Shown here one piece after another: positions 46,971 to 55,191 of a DNA stretch of 64,000 nucleotides (the stretch's first letter is position 1; every line of letters starts with the position of its first letter). The notes beneath the pieces were generated by a model, which saw nothing but the letters and a program-made list of their open reading frames with translations, made no database searches and had not been told where the DNA came from. Location: positions 62,001-126,000 of the forward strand of contig NZ_JAESVD010000007.1 in NCBI RefSeq assembly GCF_016765635.1. The letters run 5' to 3'. The DNA is from Shewanella schlegeliana (GTDB taxonomy: Bacteria > Pseudomonadota > Gammaproteobacteria > Enterobacterales > Shewanellaceae). The translations under genes and the position numbers were made by a program.

Positions 46971-47780
46971 TTAGCCCCTGATCGTCTTCATATATTGCTT
47001 TAGCGAGATCCCGAACTGTGCCTTAAATCGTTGGCTAAAGCGAGCTTCTGACTGATAACCACAGCGTATCGCTAACTCAAGCTGCGATAGCATTGCGCCG
47101 TTTTGAGCACTAATCGATTGCATGATACCGATGGCATATAACATTCTCACTTCGGCCAAGATCAATCGAAATGAGCTTCCCTCTTTGCTTAAATGGCGCA
47201 TAAAAGTCGCCTGGCTCATCGCAAAATGGTAACAGGTGCTATCAATCGTGTGGTTGGCAGCGGGCTCTGTCGACAAATAATGGCTAACTTGCTCCCTGAG
47301 CGTCAGCACATCACTTTCAAACAGCTGAGATAACATACCAAACTCATTAAGTTGCAAGTAAAAAGCATCCAAATAACATTGCTGCACCTCTCGGCTTAAG
47401 TTCTGCTCCGCCATGGCGATAAGCTGTGAGAAGGCAAAGTTTAGGCTAGTGTTAACGCTTAAAATGGGTGCCGCGGCCAAGCTTGTCGAAGAGGATTCTC
47501 TGTTAGCTATCTGTTTTAAAATCCTCTCTGAGGGCAAAGATAAAAAAGAGAGCTGAACAGATTGAAACTTATTCTGATGGGGCTCATTAACAAAGGTGAG
47601 CGCTCTATTAGAAGAAGCAAGCAGCCAATGGTTACGATCGAATGTTAGCGATTCCCCCTGCCAAAGCAGGGTCTTGACCCCCGTGGTCACCGCAATAATA
47701 CTCGGCGAATAAACGGGGACGTTTCGTAAGGCCTGAGGTTTCTGGCCATAGAAGCGCTCTATCTGAACCAAAGATGCCAA
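46971..47780 (-). CDS. AraC-family transcriptional regulator
   Basis: The 269-residue protein has a C-terminal AraC-type double helix-turn-helix (MSQATFMRHLSKEGSSFRLI and LELAIRCGYQSEARFSQRFKAQFG) and an N-terminal ligand domain without clear relatives. The target is unknown. Its start is preceded, within 30-85 bp, by an 8-bp tandem repeat in which copy number could alter expression. The PEBP gene lies upstream on the same strand. Confidence 0.88.
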   Translation of the reverse strand: MASLVQIERFYGQKPQALRNVPVYSPSIIAVTTGVKTLLWQGESLTFDRNHWLLASSNRALTFVNEPHQNKFQSVQLSFLSLPSERILKQIANRESSSTSLAAAPILSVNTSLNFAFSQLIAMAEQNLSREVQQCYLDAFYLQLNEFGMLSQLFESDVLTLREQVSHYLSTEPAANHTIDSTCYHFAMSQATFMRHLSKEGSSFRLILAEVRMLYAIGIMQSISAQNGAMLSQLELAIRCGYQSEARFSQRFKAQFGISLKQYMKTIRG

Positions 47781-47810
47781 TCTTGCTCTCCTCTAACGGT
47801 CATATTTAGC

Positions 47811-47864
47811 TTAATAGATTAATAGATTAATAGATTAATAGATTAATAGATTAATAGATTAATA
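47811..47864 (+). repeat. 8-bp tandem repeat in the leader of the AraC gene
   Basis: Six perfect copies of TTAATAGA and a seventh partial copy (TTAATAAC) fill most of the 85-bp gap between the AraC start and the PEBP stop. Confidence 0.9.
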
Positions 47865-47865
47865 A

Positions 47866-48393
47866 CTAACGAACATAAGTGGCAGTCAATACCGCCTTAT
47901 CTAGTGCCATTTTATTGAGGGTGAATCCCACTACTGCTGGAGAAATATCCGTTGGCAGATCAATTTTAGCCTCAGGAAGTGCCCAAATAGTAAATTGGTA
48001 GCGATGCATTCCATCTCCCTCTGGCGGACATACTCCACCATAACCCGGCTTACCGTAATCGGTTCTGGTTTCGTGGCCCACTGTTAACTTTCCAGAAGCG
48101 CCTTGGGCTAACGATGTAGTTGTTGCAGGAATATTGAGTACAGTCCAATGCCACCAACCACTTCCAGTTGGTGCATCGGGGTCAAATGCGGTGATAGCAA
48201 AACTTTTAGTCCCTTTAGGCGCATCACTCCAACTCAACTGAGGAGAAAGGTTCCCCCCGTTGCAGCCCATGCCATTGTACTCAAATTTTGACGACATCAA
48301 CTGCCCCTCATTGATATCACTACTGGTTAACTCTAAAGCGTAACTATGTGCAGAGAAGGCTATTAAGGCGATAGATAAAGCAAGACGTTTCAT
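47866..48393 (-). CDS. Exported YbhB/YbcL PEBP-family protein
   Basis: The 175-residue protein has a signal peptide (residues 1-19) and the PEBP signatures FAITAFDPDAPTGSGWWHW and YQFTIWAL. Members resemble Raf kinase inhibitor protein; the bacterial function is unknown. The export signal makes it YbcL-like rather than the cytosolic YbhB. Whether it shares a transcript with the AraC gene depends on the repeat-containing spacer. Confidence 0.9.
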   Translation of the reverse strand: MKRLALSIALIAFSAHSYALELTSSDINEGQLMSSKFEYNGMGCNGGNLSPQLSWSDAPKGTKSFAITAFDPDAPTGSGWWHWTVLNIPATTTSLAQGASGKLTVGHETRTDYGKPGYGGVCPPEGDGMHRYQFTIWALPEAKIDLPTDISPAVVGFTLNKMALDKAVLTATYVR

Positions 48394-48656
48394 TTTGTTA
48401 TCCTAGATTACATGTTGAATATGCATCTAGTTTAGCCAAAACACAGGCATAAAATTCACATTAACAATCATTAAGCACTATAAAGCAAGATTAGATGATA
48501 GTTTCTGTAGTAAACCCATTCAATACCATCAAAGCAGCACTATCTAATAATAATGTGCTCATCAAAGCCTTATCCTTTGACTCCTGCAACTGACTTACTT
48601 AAGGCTGAATCCTTGCCCTTCAATATAATCTTGCATAAAGGGTCTAGATTCCTTAT

Positions 48657-49316
48657 TTAAGGTGCCGTAATTTGCTCAGACCAAGATGTCTGTCTGTTGT
48701 TACTGCTTCTGCTGGAATAATACATTTTTATATGCTGATCGTACTTCTCAAGCTCTTGCTTATCGAGACTTTGATAACGTTCTCGATGCACCACGATACT
48801 CAATGGTAAACGGGGTTTAACTTCGGAGACTTGAGCGCTATAGCCTAAACACATACCAAATAGCGGTAACACATGCTTTGGCAAGCCAAGCAGCTCGGTG
48901 ACTTGCTGTGGGTTATTACGGATCCCGCCAATATAGACGCCACCTAAACCAAGGGATTCTGCGGCGAGTAGCGCATTTTGCCCCATGATACCGGTATCAA
49001 TCGCCCCTATCAGGGTCTGTTCGGTAAATCCGAGTTGGGCATCTGGATGGATCTGTTGATGGCGATTGAAGTCGGCACAAAACACCAAAAACTCAGCGGC
49101 AGATCCCACATAGGTTTGCCCTCCAGCCAGTTCCGCAAGCTTGGCTCTTACCTCGGGCAAAGTGACTCTGATAATGCTTGTGCATTGCATAAAGCTAGAA
49201 CTCGATGCGGCATTGGCGCAGCGCAAGATCAGCTCTAGCTTTTGGTCTTCGATTTTTTGCTCAGTAAAGTGCCTGATCGAACGGTGCTGTAAAATAGCTT
49301 CGATAGTAGAATTCAT
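48657..49316 (-). CDS. NfsA-like NADPH-dependent nitroreductase
   Basis: The 219-residue protein has the nitroreductase FMN-binding start (HRSIRHFTEQKIEDQKLELIL, then AASSSSFMQCTSII) and the NfsA-type C-terminal half (GVYIGGIRNNPQQVTELLGLP). Enzymes of this group reduce flavins, nitroaromatics or quinones. It is slightly shorter than NfsA of E. coli. The preceding gap (48394-48656) contains nothing I can name. Confidence 0.9.
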   Translation of the reverse strand: MNSTIEAILQHRSIRHFTEQKIEDQKLELILRCANAASSSSFMQCTSIIRVTLPEVRAKLAELAGGQTYVGSAAEFLVFCADFNRHQQIHPDAQLGFTEQTLIGAIDTGIMGQNALLAAESLGLGGVYIGGIRNNPQQVTELLGLPKHVLPLFGMCLGYSAQVSEVKPRLPLSIVVHRERYQSLDKQELEKYDQHIKMYYSSRSSNNRQTSWSEQITAP

Positions 49317-49620
49317 GCTCTATTCACTTCCTTTTTGCCGATAAATTTAACTGGATTGTCCAAACATCCCATAAACAATAGACAGTCTAAAGCGAGTTAG
49401 AATTCAAAAACAAATATAAAAAGAGGGGGCGCGAATATGAAATTCGAGACAATATAATCGAAGCAAGCTCCTAAATTATACTAAAACCTCAAAGCTTAAC
49501 TAAAAATTAAATGTAATTCATACTTATTGACCTACCTTCACATCAGGACTAGCTTATAAACATGGTATCAAGATCACATTCTGTCATCTCGTTCAGCCAT
49601 TACATTTATGGAGTATTCTA
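49317..49620. other. Divergent promoter region of nitroreductase and CBS genes
   Basis: This AT-rich gap should contain both promoters. The CBS gene has a good RBS (TATGGAG) 7-8 bp before its ATG. Confidence 0.5.
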
Positions 49621-50181
49621 ATGAGAAATCTTGAGTTATTTAGTACTGCTTCTATCGATCACCTTATGTGGTCAAGTAGCGGCTATGCCGCTAAGCTAGA
49701 CTCGCCAGCCCTATCCATCTTTACTGATTTTGATCACTCCCAGCCAATGGCAGTGGATTCATCGACTGGCGCTATGGATACTGCCGACATCATGGAGAAA
49801 ACTCACGCCTTTATGCGTCTTGTTGTCGATAAATCAAATCGATTTCTTGGAGTCGTAACCAAGTACGAGTTATCCGATAGCAAAATGATGAAGCTAGCAA
49901 ACCAACGTTCAACCACTATTAAAGACTTACAAGTCACCGATGTGATGGTTCCCCGTGAGGCTTTGATGGCGTTAGACTACCATCAAGTTTCGACGGCGAA
50001 AGTCAGTGATGTTATTCGTGCCTTGCAAGAAAATGGCCTACACCATATCTTAGTTATCGACCATGAGTTGCACCATATCCGCGGGCTGATCTCGGCCAAC
50101 GACGTAGCAAGAAAGCTCAATGTTCCGATTGATATCCAGCAGCCACCATCATTTATGCAGATTTTCAAGGCAACGAAGTGA
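49621..50181 (+). CDS. CBS-pair protein
   Basis: The 186-residue protein contains a tandem CBS pair: residues about 38-95 (MAVDSSTGAMDTADIMEKTHAFMRL, NRFLGVVTKYEL) and about 103-175 (VTDVMVPREALMALDYHQV, HHILVIDHELHHIRGLISANDVARKL). No catalytic domain is attached. CBS pairs bind adenosine nucleotides and may regulate a partner. It ends in a strong terminator. Confidence 0.88.
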   Translation: MRNLELFSTASIDHLMWSSSGYAAKLDSPALSIFTDFDHSQPMAVDSSTGAMDTADIMEKTHAFMRLVVDKSNRFLGVVTKYELSDSKMMKLANQRSTTIKDLQVTDVMVPREALMALDYHQVSTAKVSDVIRALQENGLHHILVIDHELHHIRGLISANDVARKLNVPIDIQQPPSFMQIFKATK

Positions 50182-50248
50182 TCTTGAATCAACTTCAAAA
50201 CTAACGATTCCTTATCTTTAGTCACGCTAACGATACAGGGATAAAAAG

Positions 50249-50284
50249 CAAAAAGCCTTAGTGCGATAACACTAAGGCTTTTTG
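50249..50284. terminator. Bidirectional terminator between CBS and EAL genes
   Basis: The stem AAAAGCCTTAGTG / CACTAAGGCTTTT with loop CGATAA is flanked by A- and T-runs and separates convergent genes. Confidence 0.9.
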
Positions 50285-50302
50285 TATAGTGGGAGTGTTA
50301 AA

Positions 50303-51820
50303 TCACTTTAAGTAAGCCTTAAGCTCCTTAATAGGCATTGCCTTTGAATAAAGCCAGCCCTGATGTAAGTTAACCCCGAGTGTTTTCAAGATCTCTGCCT
50401 GCTCTTGGGTTTCTACGCCCTCAGCAATGACCTTAATATTTAACTCTTTCGCAATCGCAATATATGACTCGATTAGAGACAGCTTGCTTTCAGGCGTCCC
50501 TAAGTAACCAACAAATTGTTGATCGATTTTCAGGTAGTCAAACTCTAAATGTTGTAAACACAGACTACCACCATATCCAGTACCGACATCATCGAGCTTA
50601 ACCTTACAACCTAACTCTTGGCATAATAAAATGAACTGTTCGAGTTGCTGCCAATTACTGATCGGTACCCTCTCGGTTAATTCGAAACTCAAGTACTCAA
50701 CTGGGCAGCCTTGGTTCACTAACTCCGTCAAAAACTGATGCATCTGCCCCTGCTCAATTTCCATTGCACTGACATTAATACTGCACCAGCGAATAACATT
50801 CGCATCCAGCAAGCCTCTAAGCTCTGTCAGGGCCGTTTTAACAACCCAGCGAGTGACCTCTGGCATAATAGGATCTCGTTCGAGTGCCCCAATAAAGTCA
50901 CAGGTACTCCGAGTGGTGCCATCTCGAAGCGACCACCTTAATAGTACCTCAACACCTAAACTGTCTAAATTTTCAGTATCGACAATAGGTTGATAAGCTA
51001 AATAAAACTCCTTTTTGCTCAGTGCAGCAGTGAACAACCTATGCCAATAATATTGCCCTAGGCCCCCTTTTAACAGCTGCCATCCGACAAAGAACATACT
51101 AAAAAAAGCGATGACAGCGATAAAGTAGCCAAACCACAATAACGCCTTTGTATATAAATTAAGAGAGAATCGATATATTAGCCCAGTCGTTTCAGATCGG
51201 TATTCTAAGACCCCCCAATATAGATCACTGCTTTTAATTCTGAACAGTTCATATTGATTTTCAAGATGAATACTGAACATACCGCAATCTGAGCAGTTCT
51301 CTAATGTATCCTCTATGTAAGGTAAGAGCTCTATTGCGATAAACAACTTATACTGCTCTGTATGTCGTCCCACGTAGATAGGTTTCTTTGCATTAAGGTT
51401 ACGACTATCCACCTCTTGATAAATATGTAGTCCATTTTCCATTGAACCAATCACATTATAATATTGTGGCTGTGGCAGCTGAGAAACGCCAAGGGCCGAA
51501 CAGATACACTGCCCACCAGTAAACCTAACCCAAACAATAAGTTGGTTATCCGAAGTTAACAGCTGACTTTTAAGTGCATCAACAACCTCTTGCGAACAGG
51601 TATTAACAGTTAAGTCTTGCAGCTCTTGCTCGATAACCACTAAGCTCCGATTAGCACTCTCTAGGCGCTGGCTGTAAAAGCTATCAAAATCATAAACCCT
51701 AGTTGCGAGCCTTGTGTAGATCTCATGAAGAGTCAAAATGTAAGAGATGACGGCACACAACATTAAAATAGCAGTAACCAGCCAAGGGAGATTCTTTGTA
51801 TTCAACACACGGTTGAGCAT
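50303..51820 (-). CDS. CSS-EAL c-di-GMP phosphodiesterase
   Basis: The 505-residue protein has two membrane segments (about residues 14-30 and 230-250) flanking a periplasmic CSS-type sensor domain with conserved cysteines (NTCSQEV and CICSALG), then an EAL domain. The signature is EVL in GVEVLLRW, with the other catalytic segments kept (INVSAME, ELTER, KLDDVGTGYG, KIDQQFV, VIAEGVET). It probably hydrolyses c-di-GMP, perhaps controlled by the redox state of the periplasmic cysteines. It starts 3 bp after the degenerate EAL-like gene. Confidence 0.92.
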   Translation of the reverse strand: MLNRVLNTKNLPWLVTAILMLCAVISYILTLHEIYTRLATRVYDFDSFYSQRLESANRSLVVIEQELQDLTVNTCSQEVVDALKSQLLTSDNQLIVWVRFTGGQCICSALGVSQLPQPQYYNVIGSMENGLHIYQEVDSRNLNAKKPIYVGRHTEQYKLFIAIELLPYIEDTLENCSDCGMFSIHLENQYELFRIKSSDLYWGVLEYRSETTGLIYRFSLNLYTKALLWFGYFIAVIAFFSMFFVGWQLLKGGLGQYYWHRLFTAALSKKEFYLAYQPIVDTENLDSLGVEVLLRWSLRDGTTRSTCDFIGALERDPIMPEVTRWVVKTALTELRGLLDANVIRWCSINVSAMEIEQGQMHQFLTELVNQGCPVEYLSFELTERVPISNWQQLEQFILLCQELGCKVKLDDVGTGYGGSLCLQHLEFDYLKIDQQFVGYLGTPESKLSLIESYIAIAKELNIKVIAEGVETQEQAEILKTLGVNLHQGWLYSKAMPIKELKAYLK

Positions 51821-51823
51821 CCC

Positions 51824-52552
51824 TTACGCCTTTACAGATTGAAAGCAACTGAACGGTAATGCGAGCCCCAAACTGTAGTCTGCAGCATCTGCTATCCCCG
51901 ATAGTATAAGAGTGAACCCTCTCTCTCTCATGGTAAACAGAGAATCAACGATCTCATTATCTTGTTGTTTCTCTATCGCGACTTCGAGGTTTTTACTGTC
52001 GAACATCAAAAAATCAAACGGATAGACGGTCTTTAAATTGTCATCAAATTTACAGACTAAGCAAAACTTAACCCCAGCGTCTCTCAATAGATACTTAATA
52101 TGAGAGGTATATTGGCTCAGTTCTTCACCATCATTATTGAGTATTATCACCAGCGTCATTTCGAGACGGCGTAACGCCGTGGCCAATGCTAGCAAGGCTT
52201 TAATAACTTCTGAGTCTAATAAGAAAATTCGCTCAACGGCTAAGAACAGCTGTTTATTATGCTTACTAATATTGCTGTCCTGCTCTAATCGAACGCTAAG
52301 CGTCGCTAGCATTCTCTTATATTCATTAATATGAGCGAGATAATATTGCGGTAATGGACGAGACGCTAATTGTAACTCTAACCAACTAGACTTAATCTCT
52401 ACGCCACAAAGTGTTCCCTTTCGCTCAACGATATTGCTAACACTGAAATGGTATAAGCATGTTTGACTGACATCACTTTTTCTATCTAAAGAACAGCTCT
52501 GTTTTAACATTTCATTTTGCTGCGTGCAGCAGTGCTTAAAAAAACAATTCAT
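51824..52552 (-). CDS. Degenerate EAL-like protein
   Basis: The 242-residue protein resembles an EAL barrel in outline: GVEIKSSWLELQL near the start, then LRDAGVKFCLV, YPFDFLMFDSKNLEVAIE, RGFTLILSGIADAADYSLGLALPFSCFQ at the positions of the DDFGTG, KID and EGVE motifs. The metal and catalytic residues are largely lost, so it is probably a non-catalytic binding or regulatory protein. It lies 3 bp before the CSS-EAL gene and may act with it. The family call is inferred from pattern only. Confidence 0.65.
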   Translation of the reverse strand: MNCFFKHCCTQQNEMLKQSCSLDRKSDVSQTCLYHFSVSNIVERKGTLCGVEIKSSWLELQLASRPLPQYYLAHINEYKRMLATLSVRLEQDSNISKHNKQLFLAVERIFLLDSEVIKALLALATALRRLEMTLVIILNNDGEELSQYTSHIKYLLRDAGVKFCLVCKFDDNLKTVYPFDFLMFDSKNLEVAIEKQQDNEIVDSLFTMRERGFTLILSGIADAADYSLGLALPFSCFQSVKA

Positions 52553-53002
52553 CTAAAAAGCTTCTGATTTCATATACAAATATAGAGCGACTAGCTCAAA
52601 GGGAGCGCGAATTTACGCCTATTCAAGCAAGAATTCAACAACTATTTTGTATATAAACCAGACAACCCCACAAAACTTTTCAATAGAAAAACTAATGCAT
52701 TTGAAATTTCCTATATCTTACGGGAGATGCAGGCTTGTGACCCTATCTTGCTATTAAATCAAGCTGGCCAATATCATCAGCAAACTGCCCCCCTAAAATA
52801 AAGAGGAATAAATTGAGTGGACGCGTGGCTAGATAGTTACGCCTAGGGCTGATTCGACACAACAGGGTTATCACCAAGGGCTTATTCAAACCTGTACTAA
52901 TAGATTTGCACCTAAAGACTGTTTAGGGCTATGCTGGGCTCGTTAGTGTTATGTAGCTCTTAGCCTGAAATCATACATTCCTGACCTTTGAGGAGTCGCC
53001 CA
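52553..53002. other. Divergent intergenic region before the LpxR-like gene
   Basis: I see no gene. The region should contain promoters for the EAL pair and the LpxR-like gene; a GAGGAG RBS for the latter is at 52990-52995. Confidence 0.5.
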
Positions 53003-54001
53003 TTGACCTTCTTATCGAATCTCCAGTCGCTCAGCAGAGCAAGCTTGGCGAGCCTGCTTATCTGTGCCTCCTTCCCAGCCTTGGCCGATCAATGGCACTT
53101 TAGCTTTGATAACGATGTGGTCATTGGCCAAGATGGCGACTACTCCAATGGTTTCGTCTTTGGTTGGCAAGTCCTCCCTCAAGCTGATTTTACTCAAGCA
53201 CCTTGGCCATTTCGCTGGCAAAAAGGGTTACGCTTCTCAGACCAAAGTAAGACAGTGCAATGGGGAGCGAAGGTTTACCAAAGAATGTGGACTCCAAGTG
53301 AGATTGAGCATGATTATGCCCAGCCCTATGATCGCCCCTACGCAGGCTTACTCGAGTTAGAAAGCTTTACTGGTAGCTATAGCCCCTCCTTAGCGCAAAA
53401 AAATTGGTTCAGTGTCGGCGTAATTGGGCCTGCATCAGGCGCTCAAACCATGCAGGAACTGGTGCATAAAATAACCCCATCGACACCTCCAAAAGGCTGG
53501 CAATATCAAGTGGAAAATCAGCTAACAGTTCAGCTTGCCTATGAGGTGGATGCATTGGCGTTTCGTCGAGATGCGACCGATGATAGTCAGTGGGAGCTAA
53601 GTGGCTACGGTCATACCATGTTGGGAAACTTTCGCTCTGAAGCTAACTTAGGTTTTACCCTTCGCTGGGGGGAGGATTTAGCCGACTCATTTGGTCAACT
53701 CAGTAGCCATGCAGGGCATTTCGGTCAATACAGCACAACGGCACGCAAAAATGGCAGCTGGACGGTATATGCTCGCGCCCAAGCTGGGTATCGTTTTAAT
53801 GATCTCAGCATAGATGGAGATCTGCCCTATGACTCCTATGTCCAGATGAAACACCAACAAGCGAAGGCGAGTGCTGGGGTCATTTGGGCATTTCCCACTT
53901 GGTCTGTGAGCTGGAGTTTTGAAGTTTACACGCCTGAATATGAGCCAGATCCTAACCAGTGGCACGGCTATGGTGTGCTTAGCTACAGCTTTGTGTTGTA
54001 G
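53003..54001 (+). CDS. LpxR-family lipid A deacylase
   Basis: LpxR-type outer-membrane barrels remove the 3'-acyloxyacyl group of lipid A. The 332-residue protein has a signal peptide (to ALA near residue 29) and family features: DQWHFSFDNDVVIGQDGDYSNG, RPYAGLLELE and WFSVGVIGPASGAQTMQ, which include the Ca2+-ligand and active-site segments. I chose TTG at 53003 because GAGGAG sits 7 bp before it, rather than an upstream TTG inside that RBS. Confidence 0.88.
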   Translation: MTFLSNLQSLSRASLASLLICASFPALADQWHFSFDNDVVIGQDGDYSNGFVFGWQVLPQADFTQAPWPFRWQKGLRFSDQSKTVQWGAKVYQRMWTPSEIEHDYAQPYDRPYAGLLELESFTGSYSPSLAQKNWFSVGVIGPASGAQTMQELVHKITPSTPPKGWQYQVENQLTVQLAYEVDALAFRRDATDDSQWELSGYGHTMLGNFRSEANLGFTLRWGEDLADSFGQLSSHAGHFGQYSTTARKNGSWTVYARAQAGYRFNDLSIDGDLPYDSYVQMKHQQAKASAGVIWAFPTWSVSWSFEVYTPEYEPDPNQWHGYGVLSYSFVL

Positions 54002-54030
54002 CTAACCGTTAAGCCCAATCTTGTTAATTG

Positions 54031-54855
54031 TTAAAAGCTGAAGGCCCAACCTATCTGCGGGCCTTTCTCAATAAAGTCCATCTCATACTTAACCCCATCG
54101 ACCTCACTATCATTGCCAATTTGCAGATAACGATAACCTATCCAAACGTTATGCAGATCGCCAAAACGGTATAATGCCGACGCATTAAAACCATAGTCTC
54201 TGTCATTATCGCCATAGATTTTTGTATCGGCCCCCACAGAAAGCCCCCAAGACTCCGAAACCCAGTATCGGTAGGTCATGCCAACAAGCCAATCAAAAAG
54301 ATGCTCATCGGCAATGGGGACTTGAGCATTAATGTTAATCAAGCCATCGTCGCTCAGTGGCTTAATATTCAGATCAATTTTACTAAATACATGGCGAACG
54401 CCGGTAAATAAACGTAAACCTGGCGCAACCTCATAACCCGCGAGAAAGTCATTAACCGCGAGATGCATATCGGTTTCGATATTGTGACCCGGTGAGATAA
54501 TACCGCCTGTAATGGGTCCAGTTAGTCCCTCCGTTTGAGTGTCACTTTTAATCCTTAAGTAATTAACCCTAAGACTATAGAGCCAATCGCCTTTTTGAGC
54601 ATAAAGCTCCCCAATAACACCAAAGTTAAGGTTATCGATGATATTTTTAAACGGCACATCAATATCAACTCGTTGACTATCAGCAGAAATAGAGCCAGAA
54701 ATATCCGGTGCCCAAACCATCGGAAAGGCAATCAAGTAGCTCCACTCGTCTTTACTCTCACCATAAGAGTCAGGTCCAATCTCATACTCTTCACTTGCAA
54801 AGGCCGCAGAGTGAGCAATCAACGTAAGCAGTCCCACAGTAAGCTTTTTCACCAA
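54031..54855 (-). CDS. Outer-membrane beta-barrel protein
   Basis: The 274-residue protein has a signal peptide (residues 1-20) and alternating amphipathic strands ending in a C-terminal aromatic residue (GWAFSF), typical of a barrel. Segments such as LIAFPMVWAPDISGSI and LFTGVRHVF recall porin-like families of unknown function. It faces the LpxR-like gene convergently with a 29-bp gap. Confidence 0.75.
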   Translation of the reverse strand: MVKKLTVGLLTLIAHSAAFASEEYEIGPDSYGESKDEWSYLIAFPMVWAPDISGSISADSQRVDIDVPFKNIIDNLNFGVIGELYAQKGDWLYSLRVNYLRIKSDTQTEGLTGPITGGIISPGHNIETDMHLAVNDFLAGYEVAPGLRLFTGVRHVFSKIDLNIKPLSDDGLININAQVPIADEHLFDWLVGMTYRYWVSESWGLSVGADTKIYGDNDRDYGFNASALYRFGDLHNVWIGYRYLQIGNDSEVDGVKYEMDFIEKGPQIGWAFSF

Positions 54856-55191
54856 CTATACTCCGTGTCCTATACGACTATTTGTTTGTTACTCTTACTC
54901 TACTCAATGTAACACATCTTTAATCACTGACCAGCGAGGCTGCACAGGTTTAGCATTGTCACGGATCATCTAGATTACCCAAGCTTTAATAGCTTCCGGA
55001 TTAACTTAGTTTACTATCCAACGGAAACTCACGACTGAAATATATCGCTAATCATGCTTTGCAAAATGCAAAATCATTCTAGCTCCTCCACAAAAAAAAC
55101 ATTTAATTGACTGAAAATAAACAAAAATACCTTATGGCACAGCTTATGCTTTATCTCATCACATAGATAACATGACAATGAGAGATGCATT
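54856..55191. other. Divergent promoter region of the barrel and LruC genes
   Basis: No gene is seen. It must carry the promoters of both flanking genes; no recognised operator is present. Confidence 0.45.

Noticed and set aside
47811-47864. CRISPR array
   Set aside because: The repeats are 8 bp, directly abutting and have no spacers; no other repeat in the window has CRISPR form and no cas gene is present.
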